Assembly: GCA_009694165.1 (NCBI GenBank)
Contig: SHVP01000058.1
Span: forward strand, 1 to 15,338
From: Alphaproteobacteria bacterium
GTDB lineage: Bacteria > Pseudomonadota > Alphaproteobacteria > SHVP01
Length of the DNA stretch: 15,338 nucleotides
Direction: 5' to 3'
The notes beneath the pieces are model-generated. The model saw nothing but the letters and a program-made list of their open reading frames with translations, was not told the origin of the DNA and did not search any database. Made by a program: the position numbers and the translations under genes. Position 1 is the first letter of the stretch; each line of letters opens with the position of its first letter. Positions 6,612 through 13,971 of the stretch are shown here, piece by piece.

Positions 6612-8017
6612 CCCCTCGCACGCTTTTCGACAAGATTTGGACCGATCACACCGTTGCGGTCCGGGACGATGGCCAGACCCTCCTCTACATCGGCCGTCAT
6701 CTGGCCCATGACGGCTCCTATCATGCCTTCGATTTTCTCAAGGCCCGCGGCCTGCCGGTGCGACGGCCCGATCTGGTCTTCGCGACACCGGACCATGGCG
6801 TTTCGACGGCGAGCCACAAGTTGGCCGAGATCACCGATGCCGAACAGCGCACCGTCGTTGCCGCCCTGACCCGCAACGCCGCCCAGCACAAGTTCACGCT
6901 GTTCGATCTCGACGACGAGCGCCAGGGCATCGTGCACGTGGTGGGGCCGGAACAGGGCATCACCCTGCCGGGTATCACCATGGTGTGCGGCGATTCCCAC
7001 ACCTCGACGCATGGCGCGTTGGGCGCGCTCGCCTTCGGCGTCGGCGCCTCCGACGTCTACCACGTGCTGGCGACCCAAACGACCTGGCAGCATAGGCCGA
7101 AGGCCATGCGCATCGTCGTCGAGGGCAAGCTGCCTTTCGGCGTCTCCAGTAAGGACTTGATCCTGGCTTTGATCGGGAAAATCGGGACCAATGGCGCCAA
7201 TGGGCATGTCATCGAGTATGCCGGCAGCACGATCCGCGATCTGTCGATCGAGGCGCGCATGACCGTCTGCAACATGTCGATCGAGGCGGGCGCGCGAGCC
7301 GGAATGGTGGCCCCCGACGACAAGACCTATGCCTATCTCGAGGGCCGGCCGTTTGCCCCGGCGGGCACGGCCTGGGACAAGGCCATCGCCTACTGGCGCA
7401 CCCTGCCAAGCGATCCGGAAGCCAAATTCGACCGCGAGGTGTCGCTCTCTGCCGCCGGGCTGGCGCCGATGGTCACTTGGGGAACGAGCCCGGAAGAGGT
7501 CGCCCCAGTCACTGGAACGGTGCCCGATCCGGCCGCGGCGCACGACGCCCGGGCCCGCGAGACGCTGCAAAGCAGCCTCGATTACATGGGGCTGACCGCA
7601 GGCATGCCGGTTACCGACATTCCCATCGACCGTGTCTTCATCGGTTCCTGTACCAATGGGCGAATCGAAGACCTGCGCGCCGCAGCCGCGGTCGCGCGTC
7701 AAGGAAAGGCGAAGGTGCCGGCCTGGGTCGTGCCCGGTTCGACCAAAGTTAAACGTCAGGCCGAGGCCGAGGGGCTCGACCGCATCTTCAAGCAGGCGGG
7801 CTTCGAATGGCGTGAATCGGGATGCTCGATGTGCGTCGGCATGAACGGCGACCTCGTTGCCGCCGGTCAGCGCTGCGCCGCCACGTCCAACCGCAACTTC
7901 AAGGGTCGGCAAGGCAAAGGCGCCCGCACCCATCTGATGAGCCCGACCATGGCGGCGGCCAGTGCGCTCACCGGCCGCATCACCGACGTCCGCCCCTATC
8001 TCGAGAAGGTGTCGTAA
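6608..8017 (+). CDS. leuC: 3-Isopropylmalate dehydratase large subunit (LeuC-type aconitase-family hydro-lyase)
   Basis: A 469-residue protein matching the length of bacterial LeuC (about 466). It belongs to the aconitase superfamily and carries a 4Fe-4S cluster that removes and re-adds water on a hydroxy-dicarboxylic acid. The cluster cysteines are Cys348 (in GSCTNGR), Cys406 and Cys409 (in SGCSMCVGMN), at the positions known for LeuC. Other signatures are VCGDSHTSTHGALGALAFG and SNRNFKGRQGKGARTHLMSP near the end. The ATG at 6608 gives the standard MTPRTLFDKIW start. Its stop overlaps the leuD start by one base (TAATG), and the small subunit follows directly. It works as a heterodimer with LeuD in the cytoplasm. 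The neighbouring aldolase gene, and the lack of leuA or leuB here, leave open whether the substrate is isopropylmalate or another 2-alkylmalate in catabolism. Confidence 0.92.
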   Translation: MTPRTLFDKIWTDHTVAVRDDGQTLLYIGRHLAHDGSYHAFDFLKARGLPVRRPDLVFATPDHGVSTASHKLAEITDAEQRTVVAALTRNAAQHKFTLFDLDDERQGIVHVVGPEQGITLPGITMVCGDSHTSTHGALGALAFGVGASDVYHVLATQTTWQHRPKAMRIVVEGKLPFGVSSKDLILALIGKIGTNGANGHVIEYAGSTIRDLSIEARMTVCNMSIEAGARAGMVAPDDKTYAYLEGRPFAPAGTAWDKAIAYWRTLPSDPEAKFDREVSLSAAGLAPMVTWGTSPEEVAPVTGTVPDPAAAHDARARETLQSSLDYMGLTAGMPVTDIPIDRVFIGSCTNGRIEDLRAAAAVARQGKAKVPAWVVPGSTKVKRQAEAEGLDRIFKQAGFEWRESGCSMCVGMNGDLVAAGQRCAATSNRNFKGRQGKGARTHLMSPTMAAASALTGRITDVRPYLEKVS

Positions 8018-8622
8018 TGCAGTCCTTCACCGTCTTGACCGCGGTGGCGGTTCCCTTCGAGTTTTCGAATGTCGATACCGACCAGATCTTGCCCGCCCGA
8101 TTCCTGCGCCGGCCGCGCAGCGAGGGCTTCGCCAATGTCTTGTTCCGCGATCTTCGCTTTGACGAAAAAGGCAACGAGATTCCCGCCTTTGCGCTCAACC
8201 AGACGCCCTACCGCAAGGCCGGGATCATGGTGGCCGATCGCAACTTCGGCGGCGGCTCGAGCCGTGAGCAGGCGGTGTGGGCCCTGGTCGATTTTGGAAT
8301 CCGTTGCGTCATCGCCTCGAGCTTCGGCGACATTTTTTACAACAATTCGCTCAAGAACGGTTTCTTGCCGGTACGGTTGCCTGAGGAGGCGGTCAAGGTG
8401 TTGCGCGAGTCGGCGCGTCGCGCGGCCGGGAAACCGATGACCGTTGACCTCGAGCAACAGGCGGTCATAGCCCCTGACGGTGCCCGCCACAATTTCGAGA
8501 TCGATTCCTTTCGCAAACGCTGCCTGTTGAAAGGGCTCGACGATATCGGCGTCACCTTGGAATACGAAACCGAGATCACCGCGTTCGAGCGCGGTTATCG
8601 CGAACGGCGACACTGGCTCTGA
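8017..8622 (+). CDS. leuD: 3-Isopropylmalate dehydratase small subunit (LeuD-type)
   Basis: A 201-residue swivelling-domain subunit that pairs with LeuC to form the active hydro-lyase. It shows the family opening FEFSNVDTDQILPARFL, the substrate-loop motif NFGGGSSREQAVWAL, and SSFGDIFYNNSLKNGFLPV. The ATG at 8017 overlaps the leuC stop by one base and has GAGAAGG seven bases upstream, so the two subunits are translated together. The length is normal for LeuD (about 200). The RraA-type aldolase gene begins eight bases after its stop, marking a three-gene operon. The motifs are those of the isopropylmalate group, but related enzymes acting on citraconate/methylmalate or dimethylmalate share them, so the exact substrate is uncertain. 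Confidence 0.92.
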   Translation: MQSFTVLTAVAVPFEFSNVDTDQILPARFLRRPRSEGFANVLFRDLRFDEKGNEIPAFALNQTPYRKAGIMVADRNFGGGSSREQAVWALVDFGIRCVIASSFGDIFYNNSLKNGFLPVRLPEEAVKVLRESARRAAGKPMTVDLEQQAVIAPDGARHNFEIDSFRKRCLLKGLDDIGVTLEYETEITAFERGYRERRHWL

Positions 8623-8630
8623 CGGCGCCG

Positions 8631-9242
8631 ATGTCGCCCACCGCCATTCTTGACGAATTGTGCCGCCTCAGCACTGCGACGATCTTTGAAGCGGTACCGG
8701 GGCTTGAAGCGATGTCGCCGGTAATCCGCCAGATGGTGGAGGGGGCGCGGTTCGCCGGTCCGGCCTGCACGGCCTGCTGTCAGCCCGGCGACAACACCGC
8801 CGTGACCCGCGCGGTGGCGGCGGCCAAGGCGGGTGAGGTCGTCGTCATCGATGCCGGCGGACCGCCGGTCAACGCCGTGTGGGGTACCAATGCCAGTTAT
8901 GCGTGCGCGCTCAAGGGCGTCGTCGGCATGGTGACGAATGGCGCCGTGCGCGACCTCGATGACATTCGTCGCCAAGGCTTCCCGGTGTTCGCCGCCGGCG
9001 TTAGCGTGCGCGGATCGGTCAAGCATGAACCCGGTTGGGTCGGCGTCGCCGTGTCGGTGGGTGGTGCGGTGGTTTGTCCCGGCGACATCGTCGTCGGCGA
9101 CACCGACGGCGTTGTCATCATCCCGGCGGCCCGCCTCGACGAAGTGGTGGCGGCGGCGCTCCGGCGCAAGGCCGAGGAGGACACGCGCGCCGCCCGATTG
9201 CGCGCGGGCGAAAGCCTGGCGAGCGTGGTCGGCGGCGGTTAG
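8631..9242 (+). CDS. RraA-family protein, probable class II pyruvate aldolase (HMG/CHA aldolase-like)
   Basis: A 203-residue member of the RraA/HMG-aldolase family. These proteins are divalent-metal aldolases that split 4-hydroxy-4-methyl-2-oxoglutarate or related 2-oxo-4-hydroxy acids to pyruvate, and they often decarboxylate oxaloacetate as well. The family core is visible: GTNASYACALKGVVGMV, NGAVRDLDDI with Arg107 and Asp108 (the pair used for catalysis and metal binding in characterised aldolases), then PGDIVVGDTDGVVIIP at 150-165. The usual Asp before GAVRD is Asn here. The RNase E inhibitor RraA shares the fold, but the Arg-Asp pair and the enzyme context argue for an aldolase. It starts eight bases after leuD and is the last gene of that operon. 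Its stop overlaps the stop of the convergent amidase gene by four bases. Confidence 0.78.
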   Translation: MSPTAILDELCRLSTATIFEAVPGLEAMSPVIRQMVEGARFAGPACTACCQPGDNTAVTRAVAAAKAGEVVVIDAGGPPVNAVWGTNASYACALKGVVGMVTNGAVRDLDDIRRQGFPVFAAGVSVRGSVKHEPGWVGVAVSVGGAVVCPGDIVVGDTDGVVIIPAARLDEVVAAALRRKAEEDTRAARLRAGESLASVVGGG

Positions 9243-10714
9243 GAAACGGGCGGGCGCGGATCGATCGGCAGCAGCGCTTGACAGCCGATGTCGGCCTCGA
9301 GAATCGCAGCCAACGCCAGTAACGGTGCCTCACCGTGAAATGGGCCGACGAGTTGTAGGCCGACCGGCAATCCGGCCCGTGTAAACCCGACCGGCAACGA
9401 CAGCGCCGGTGCGCTCGTCAGGGTGATGGCGAAGGTCAGGACCAGCCACGATACGTAGGTCTCGAAAGTGCGGCCGCCGACGGACTCGACATGGCGAAGC
9501 CGGTGATCGAAGGGCGGAACGATCGTCGTCGGCAGGGCCAGAAAGTCGTGATGCTCGAAGAACGCGGCGACGCGCGCAACCAGCCGGCCGCGCGTCCGCA
9601 CCGCCTCGGCAATATCGGGCCCCGACAGAGCGATACCTTTTTCGATGTTCCACACCACGTCGGGCTTAAGCAGGTTGCGGTAGCGGACAAGCTTGTCGGC
9701 ATGCTGTTCGGCGAAGTGAGCGGCGCGGAGCGTCTGGAAACACTCCTCCGCGCCGGTGAAGTCCGGCGGATCGTCGCTGACGATCGCACCGAGGCCAACC
9801 AAACGGCGGACAGCGGCAGCACAAATGTCGCTCACCTCGCGATCGACCGGCGTCAGACCGAGGTCCGGGGTCCACGCGATCCGGCAGCCGCCGGCGAAGC
9901 GGCTGGGCAGCGTACCGGCCCGCAGGGCGCGGTCAACCGCCTGGACAAAGGGTTCGGGCGGTGCGCCCAGGCTGAGCGGATCGCGCCCGTCGTGGCCACT
10001 TTGGGCGTCGAGCAGGAGCGCGCAGTCGCCGACGCTGCGGGCCATCGGGCCATGGACGCTCAGCACGTCGAAGGGGTCCGGTCGCGGCCCCGCCGCCACG
10101 CGGCCCGGCGAGGGACGCAGGCCGACGACCCCGGTGAAGCTAGCCGGAATGCGCAAGCTGCCGCCAAGATCGGTTCCATTGGCCAACCATGCCGCGCCGA
10201 CGGCCAGGGCGACCGCGGAACCGCCCGAAGATCCACCCGGGCTTAGCGCAGTATTCCAGGGGTTCAGTGTTGCACCAAAGACCTCGTTGAAGGTCTGGGC
10301 CCCGGCTCCAAATTCGGGCGTGTTCGATTTGGCGATGATCACTGCACCGTTCGCTTCCAGGCGCTCCACCTCGTAGTCGGACCGCACCGGAATGTGATCG
10401 GCAAAGGCCCGGCTGCCGTAGGTCGTCCGCACGCCGGCGACGTCGATCAAGTCTTTAACCACGATGGGGAGACCGTAGAGGTAGCCGGGCGGAGCCGGGT
10501 CGGGATGGTCGAGTTCCTCGGCACGCCGGTACGCCCTCGACAAGCAAAGCGTTGGTAACGCGCGCAGCAGCGGGTCGACCTCATCGATACGCTTTGCCGC
10601 CGCATCGATGAGGTCGCGCGGCCTGATCGTGCGCGCTTTCAGCGCGGCAATTGCGGCACGGGCACTCAGACGAAGCAGAGGGTCGAGATCGGCCGGGCGG
10701 GGCGCGGCGCTCAT
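9239..10714 (-). CDS. Amidase-signature family amidohydrolase
   Basis: A 491-residue amidase-signature enzyme, the usual length. The Ser-cisSer-Lys triad can be placed as Lys87 ([12 protein letters not shown]), Ser162 ([13 protein letters not shown]) and Ser186 ([16 protein letters not shown]), with the correct 24-residue gap between the two serines. The C-terminal [20 protein letters not shown] is also typical. Members hydrolyse carboxamides, and some cleave aryl or cyclic amides; the substrate cannot be told. There is no signal peptide, so it should be cytoplasmic. The ATG at 10714 overlaps the stop of the cytochrome b561 frame (ATGA), with AGGGA eight bases upstream, so translation is probably coupled to that gene. 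It is not the GatA subunit, as no gatB or gatC is nearby. Its stop meets the aldolase gene tail to tail. Confidence 0.88.
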   Translation of the reverse strand: MSAAPRPADLDPLLRLSARAAIAALKARTIRPRDLIDAAAKRIDEVDPLLRALPTLCLSRAYRRAEELDHPDPAPPGYLYGLPIVVKDLIDVAGVRTTYGSRAFADHIPVRSDYEVERLEANGAVIIAKSNTPEFGAGAQTFNEVFGATLNPWNTALSPGGSSGGSAVALAVGAAWLANGTDLGGSLRIPASFTGVVGLRPSPGRVAAGPRPDPFDVLSVHGPMARSVGDCALLLDAQSGHDGRDPLSLGAPPEPFVQAVDRALRAGTLPSRFAGGCRIAWTPDLGLTPVDREVSDICAAAVRRLVGLGAIVSDDPPDFTGAEECFQTLRAAHFAEQHADKLVRYRNLLKPDVVWNIEKGIALSGPDIAEAVRTRGRLVARVAAFFEHHDFLALPTTIVPPFDHRLRHVESVGGRTFETYVSWLVLTFAITLTSAPALSLPVGFTRAGLPVGLQLVGPFHGEAPLLALAAILEADIGCQALLPIDPRPPVS

Positions 10715-11221
10715 GCGCTCATCCCTGGCTCATCCGGATGAAGGGGGCGTTTGCGACCCGTGAACATCGCTTTGATCAGGTTTTCGCGGTGGACGATGCT
10801 TGCCCACAGCACGCCAGCCAGATGAAGCAGGATACACAACAGCAGCAGATGAACGATGCACTCGTGGATGGCGAAAACGACGGCATCGCCGTAGAATCGC
10901 GTGGTCGTCAGCAGGATGCCGGTTGCGGTGACGACGATCATCAGGCCACTCGCGGGATTGTGCCCCAGGGTAGCGCGGCGCCTTTCCGGTCAACGACCTG
11001 ATGGCATAGGCGGCGACCGCGCGGGGACTAAAGACAAAGTCGGCGAAACGGGCGTGCGGCGAGCCGACCAGACCCCAGATGATCCTGGCCAGGATTAAAC
11101 CGCCGGCGACGTAACCCGACGCGAGATGGGGTGTCGCGTAGCCATCCTCGTGCGTGGCGAAGGCGACCACGAACGCCGTTACGAACATCCAATGAAAGAC
11201 CCGGACGAACGGGTCCCACAC
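10711..11221 (-). pseudogene. Cytochrome b561, frameshifted by one inserted base
   Basis: Two frames together give a four-helix diheme-type bacterial cytochrome b561 of about 169 residues, which shuttles electrons in the inner membrane. The first frame contains VWDPFVRVFHWMF (helix 1 with a heme-ligand His), HLASGYVAGGLILARIIWGL (helix 2) and GKAPRY. The normal family continuation, [13 protein letters not shown] with helix 3 and the His-rich [19 protein letters not shown] helix 4, lies in the next frame. Reading CTACC with one C fewer at 10968-10970 (GGG on the plus strand) restores one frame. The start is uncertain: the GTG at 11221 gives the family N-terminus, and a CTG at 11254 is also possible. 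There is no strong ribosome binding site. The upstream PepSY gene is in the same frame 37 bases away, and the amidase start overlaps the stop. A sequencing error is possible. Confidence 0.82.
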
Positions 11222-11257
11222 CCTGGTCGTGGCGGATGTCGGCGTCGTGGCCAGGCG

Positions 11258-11548
11258 TCAATCGTCCTTCTGTTCGACGACCCGACCGCTTACCGGATCG
11301 AGAAAGAGCTCCAGACGCTTGCCCTTGGCATCGACGACGTACGCTTCGAAGCAATGCTTGGCCACGAACATCCGACGCACGCTGTATCCTGCGCGGGTGA
11401 GTTCCTGGCGCGCATCATCGATTTTCATCCATGTATTTTCGGTGGCGCTCGTGCAGGGTCTTGACGGACTCGAGGCCATCGTCGGGCTCGCGGCAATGGC
11501 GCCAGCGGCCGACAACAGACCGACCACGAGGAAAATAGACTGTTTCAC
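11258..11548 (-). CDS. Small secreted PepSY-domain protein
   Basis: A 96-residue protein with an N-terminal signal peptide (basic KQS, hydrophobic IFLVVGLLSAAGAIAA, cleavage near A-SP) followed by a single PepSY domain. This is seen as WMKIDDARQELTRAGYSVRRM and KRLELFLDPVSGRVVEQ, the usual order of helix and two strands. The start is the GTG at 11548 with GGAGG four bases before it; the frame is open further upstream through an ATG but without that site. PepSY proteins sit in the periplasm, and small ones like this often accompany cytochrome b561 genes, which is the case here (next gene, 36 bases apart). They probably assist or regulate the membrane cytochrome or a metal/redox process. It is the first gene of the minus-strand operon and diverges from the VOC gene across 111 bases. 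Confidence 0.82.
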   Translation of the reverse strand: MKQSIFLVVGLLSAAGAIAASPTMASSPSRPCTSATENTWMKIDDARQELTRAGYSVRRMFVAKHCFEAYVVDAKGKRLELFLDPVSGRVVEQKDD

Positions 11549-11659
11549 GATGCCTCCGCGGAATTCCAACCCATGATCTATCATGACGAACACTTATCAC
11601 GAACGGCCCCGATCTGCTCCGTCGGCCGGCCGAACGGTCGTCGATAAAGGCGAGAAGTC
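11549..11659. promoter_or_regulatory. Divergent intergenic region between PepSY and VOC genes
   Basis: The 111 bases between the two divergent starts should hold both promoters. They include a GC-rich GGCCGGCC palindromic core at about 11622-11629 and AT-richer short stretches near 11575-11600. I cannot point to a convincing -35/-10 pair in either direction, and the assignment as a control region rests on gene orientation. Confidence 0.3.
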
Positions 11660-12583
11660 ATGTGGTCGACCGGACAAGGATGGCAGGAAGCCGTCATCAG
11701 CGTGGCCGACATTGGACGCTGGGTCGAGGCCCTGGCGGCTCTTGGGAATTGGCGGGTTCTCCACCGGGGCGAACCAGACGCCGCGCTGGCGCGCCACTGG
11801 CGACTCGCCGATGGAACGCCGATCGCCGAAGCGGTCGTGGCGCCGCCACGCCCGGACGGTCGCTGGTTGCGCCTGGTGCAGATCGAGACAGCCGGGGCCG
11901 CGCCCATCCGGGCGGCGGCGCAACCGTGGGATAGCGGCGGCACGTTCTCGCTTCTGATTCGCACCAATGACATCGGCGACGTCCTGCAGACGGCCTATCG
12001 TTTGGGCTGGGGATCGCTTAACGATATCGACGTCATGCGCTTCGCCGCAAACGCGCTCCGCAACGTCGTGCTGCGCGGCCCGGACGGCGCGAACTTCGGA
12101 CTGTACCAAAGCGAAACGGGAGGCACGGAGCCGGACCGGTTGAGCGCGCCGCACACCGCCCAGATGATGGTGCGCGATATCGCCGCCGCTCGGCGCTTTT
12201 TCCGCGAGGTCATCGGCTGGACCGCGTGGTTCGACGGCGAGACTCGCTTGGCCATCAACCAGTTTGGCATGCCGGCGACCTTTGCCGGGTCGCCCAAGAA
12301 GGTCGCCATCATTCACGCGGCCGCCGGTCAGTACGGTCAGGTCGAGCTGGTTCAGTGGGTGCTGTTCTCGGGGCGCGACGTGGCGGCACGGGCGCTCCCG
12401 CCCAATCGAGGCCATCTCGCGCTGCGCTGGGCGGTCGATTCCGAGCAGGCCGAGCGATGCCGGCGGGCGATCGGCGAATGGACCTTCGGACCGTCCCGAG
12501 TGATGCTCGCGCCATTCGGCGCGGTGACGCTTTGCGGGGTGCGCACCCCCGATGGCGCTCTGATCGAACTCGTGCGCCCCTAG
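11660..12583 (+). CDS. Two-domain VOC (glyoxalase-fold) family protein
   Basis: A 307-residue protein with two vicinal-oxygen-chelate repeats. The N-terminal part begins with WQEAVISVADIGRWVEALAALGNWRVL, a typical beta-alpha start of a VOC module. It continues with FSLLIRTNDI and VVLRGPDGANFGLYQ, the usual PDG loop before the last strand. The second module runs from TAQMMVRDIAAARRFFREVIGWTAWFDG to VRTPDGALIELVRP. The PDG...E pattern at the ends of both halves suggests metal or substrate binding as in dioxygenases and glyoxalases, but no specific reaction is visible. The start at 11660 is chosen as the first ATG; GAGAAG upstream is a weak ribosome site. The flavin monooxygenase gene follows on the same strand 90 bases downstream and may share a pathway. 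Confidence 0.78.
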   Translation: MWSTGQGWQEAVISVADIGRWVEALAALGNWRVLHRGEPDAALARHWRLADGTPIAEAVVAPPRPDGRWLRLVQIETAGAAPIRAAAQPWDSGGTFSLLIRTNDIGDVLQTAYRLGWGSLNDIDVMRFAANALRNVVLRGPDGANFGLYQSETGGTEPDRLSAPHTAQMMVRDIAAARRFFREVIGWTAWFDGETRLAINQFGMPATFAGSPKKVAIIHAAAGQYGQVELVQWVLFSGRDVAARALPPNRGHLALRWAVDSEQAERCRRAIGEWTFGPSRVMLAPFGAVTLCGVRTPDGALIELVRP

Positions 12584-12673
12584 CCGGGGCAAGGCCCGAG
12601 TTCCGCCAATTCCTCTTATGGCGCCGGGCGCCCGGGTTTGCCACACTGATCGCTCGCCGCAGGGGAGCCCGCC

Positions 12674-13852
12674 ATGGCCTATCTTCGTTTTGGAACGTTC
12701 ATTCCACCGATTCACCCGGTCGGCGAGAATCCGACGCTGTGCATCGATCGCGATATGCAGCTGATCGAGCACCTGGACCGGCTAGGCTACGACGAGGCAT
12801 GGGTTGGCGAGCATCACTCCGCGGGGACCGAGGTGATCGCCTCGCCCGAGCTCATCATCGCGGCCGTCGCCGAGCGCACCAAACGCATTCGTCTTGGCAC
12901 CGGCGTCAGTTCGCTGCCCTACCATCATCCGCTCATCCTCGCCGACCGTATCATGCAGTTGCATCACATGACGCGCGGCCGCGCGATGTTCGGGGCGGGA
13001 CCGGGGGCTCTGGTATCCGATGCGATGATGCTGGGTCTCATCCCCGAGCGGCAGCGCGACATGATGGAAGAGGCGCTCGAGTGCATTCTTCGCCTGTTCC
13101 GCGGCGAGACGGTTACGCACAAATCGGACTGGTTCGAACTCAAAGACGCCCACCTCCAGCTTCGGCCTTATGGCGGCGAGCCGATCGAGGTGTGCACGGC
13201 CTGCGTCGTGTCGCCGTCCGGTCCCCGCGCCGCCGGTCGCCTCGGCACCGGCCTACTTTCCATTGGCGCGACGGCGCCCGAATCGCTCGCCGCCGCTGCG
13301 AAGAACTGGCAGGTCGCGGTCGACATGGCGGCGCGCCACGGGCACACCATGAATCGCGAGCAATGGCGGATGGTGGGATTGGTTCACGTCGCCGAAACCC
13401 GTGAGCAGGCGTTCGAAGACGTCAAGTTCGGGTTGCCGGCCTGGGTGCAATATTTTGAAGATGTCGCGACCCTGCCGATGGTGCCGCCGGATCGAAAGGG
13501 AGAACCGGCCGAGTTTCTCACCAGCATCGGCCGCGCGGTCATCGGGACGCCCGACGACTGCATTCGCCAGATCGAGAAGCTCGAGCAGGCCTCGGGTGGT
13601 TTCGGCTGCTTCCTGATCACCGATCACAACTGGGCGCCGTTTGCTGCCAAGCTCAGGTCCTACGAGATGGTGGCCCGCTACGTCTTTCCGCGCTTCCAAG
13701 GCTTGAACACGCAGCGCCACCACTCCTATCAATGGGTCAGGCGCAGCCATGACGCGTTTGTCGTCCAGGCGCGGCGGGCACAGCAGCAGATGATCGAGCT
13801 TCATCAAGCCGAAGAAGCGACCCGCGCCAAAGGCAAGACCGCGGCCGAATAG
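12674..13852 (+). CDS. LLM-class flavin-dependent monooxygenase
   Basis: A 392-residue bacterial luciferase-like (F420/FMN) oxidoreductase. Visible features are the first strand LRFGTFIPPIHPVG, then GYDEAWVGEHHSAG (39-51) with the conserved EHH, RIRLGTGVSSLPYHHPL (71-87), and the RGRAMFGAGPGALVSDAMMLGL loop that precedes the flavin phosphate region. It then has RLFRGETVTH and, near the end, YEMVARYVFPRFQG, typical of the limonene 1,2-monooxygenase and alkanal monooxygenase subgroup. Its substrate cannot be predicted. The ATG at 12674 has GGGGAG upstream at the usual distance. A 90-base gap separates it from the VOC gene, and the two may be co-transcribed. After its stop the base composition changes noticeably. 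Confidence 0.85.
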   Translation: MAYLRFGTFIPPIHPVGENPTLCIDRDMQLIEHLDRLGYDEAWVGEHHSAGTEVIASPELIIAAVAERTKRIRLGTGVSSLPYHHPLILADRIMQLHHMTRGRAMFGAGPGALVSDAMMLGLIPERQRDMMEEALECILRLFRGETVTHKSDWFELKDAHLQLRPYGGEPIEVCTACVVSPSGPRAAGRLGTGLLSIGATAPESLAAAAKNWQVAVDMAARHGHTMNREQWRMVGLVHVAETREQAFEDVKFGLPAWVQYFEDVATLPMVPPDRKGEPAEFLTSIGRAVIGTPDDCIRQIEKLEQASGGFGCFLITDHNWAPFAAKLRSYEMVARYVFPRFQGLNTQRHHSYQWVRRSHDAFVVQARRAQQQMIELHQAEEATRAKGKTAAE

Positions 13853-13883
13853 ACCCTCTTATCAAGGGGTGATCGGAAGGTGG

Positions 13884-13911
13884 TTGCCTTGCCGGAGAAT
13901 GTGCCTATGTT
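13884..13911 (+). promoter_or_regulatory. Candidate promoter for the kdsA-like operon
   Basis: TTGCCT at 13884-13889 and TATGTT at 13906-13911 lie 16 bases apart, each matching 4 of 6 consensus positions of a housekeeping -35/-10 promoter. Transcription would begin near 13918 and place the following hairpin at the very 5' end of the message. No experimental evidence exists. Confidence 0.35.
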
Positions 13912-13921
13912 TTTGTCGCGC

Positions 13922-13946
13922 ATCCTGCGTTGGACTACCGCAGGAT
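13922..13946 (+). repeat. Perfect 8-bp inverted repeat upstream of the kdsA-like gene
   Basis: ATCCTGCG (13922-13929) and CGCAGGAT (13939-13946) pair perfectly around a nine-base loop, 26 bases before the ATG. It is not followed by a T-run, so it is not a classical terminator. It could be an operator or a 5' leader hairpin of the kdsA-like mRNA. Confidence 0.55.
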
Positions 13947-13971
13947 CCTGTCAGGAAAGCAGATGCACTAG

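Noticed and set aside
6446..7933. Long minus-strand open frame of 495 codons opposite leuC
   Set aside because: It lies opposite the leuC coding sequence, has Arg/Gly/His-rich shadow composition and no family features; high GC keeps the antisense frame open.
8631..9242. Naming the RraA-family gene as the RNase E inhibitor rraA
   Set aside because: The operon with leuCD and the Arg-Asp pair favour a metabolic aldolase; the family name alone does not show RNase regulation.
12630..12655. GGCGC-CGG-GCGCC hairpin between the VOC and monooxygenase genes considered as a terminator
   Set aside because: The stem is only five base pairs and is followed by just three T, and both genes read the same way; not enough for a terminator call.
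12226..13404. Plus-strand open frame of 392 codons across the VOC/monooxygenase junction
   Set aside because: It is very rich in Arg, Ala and Gly, spans the end of one clear gene and the body of another in a different frame, and shows no motifs.
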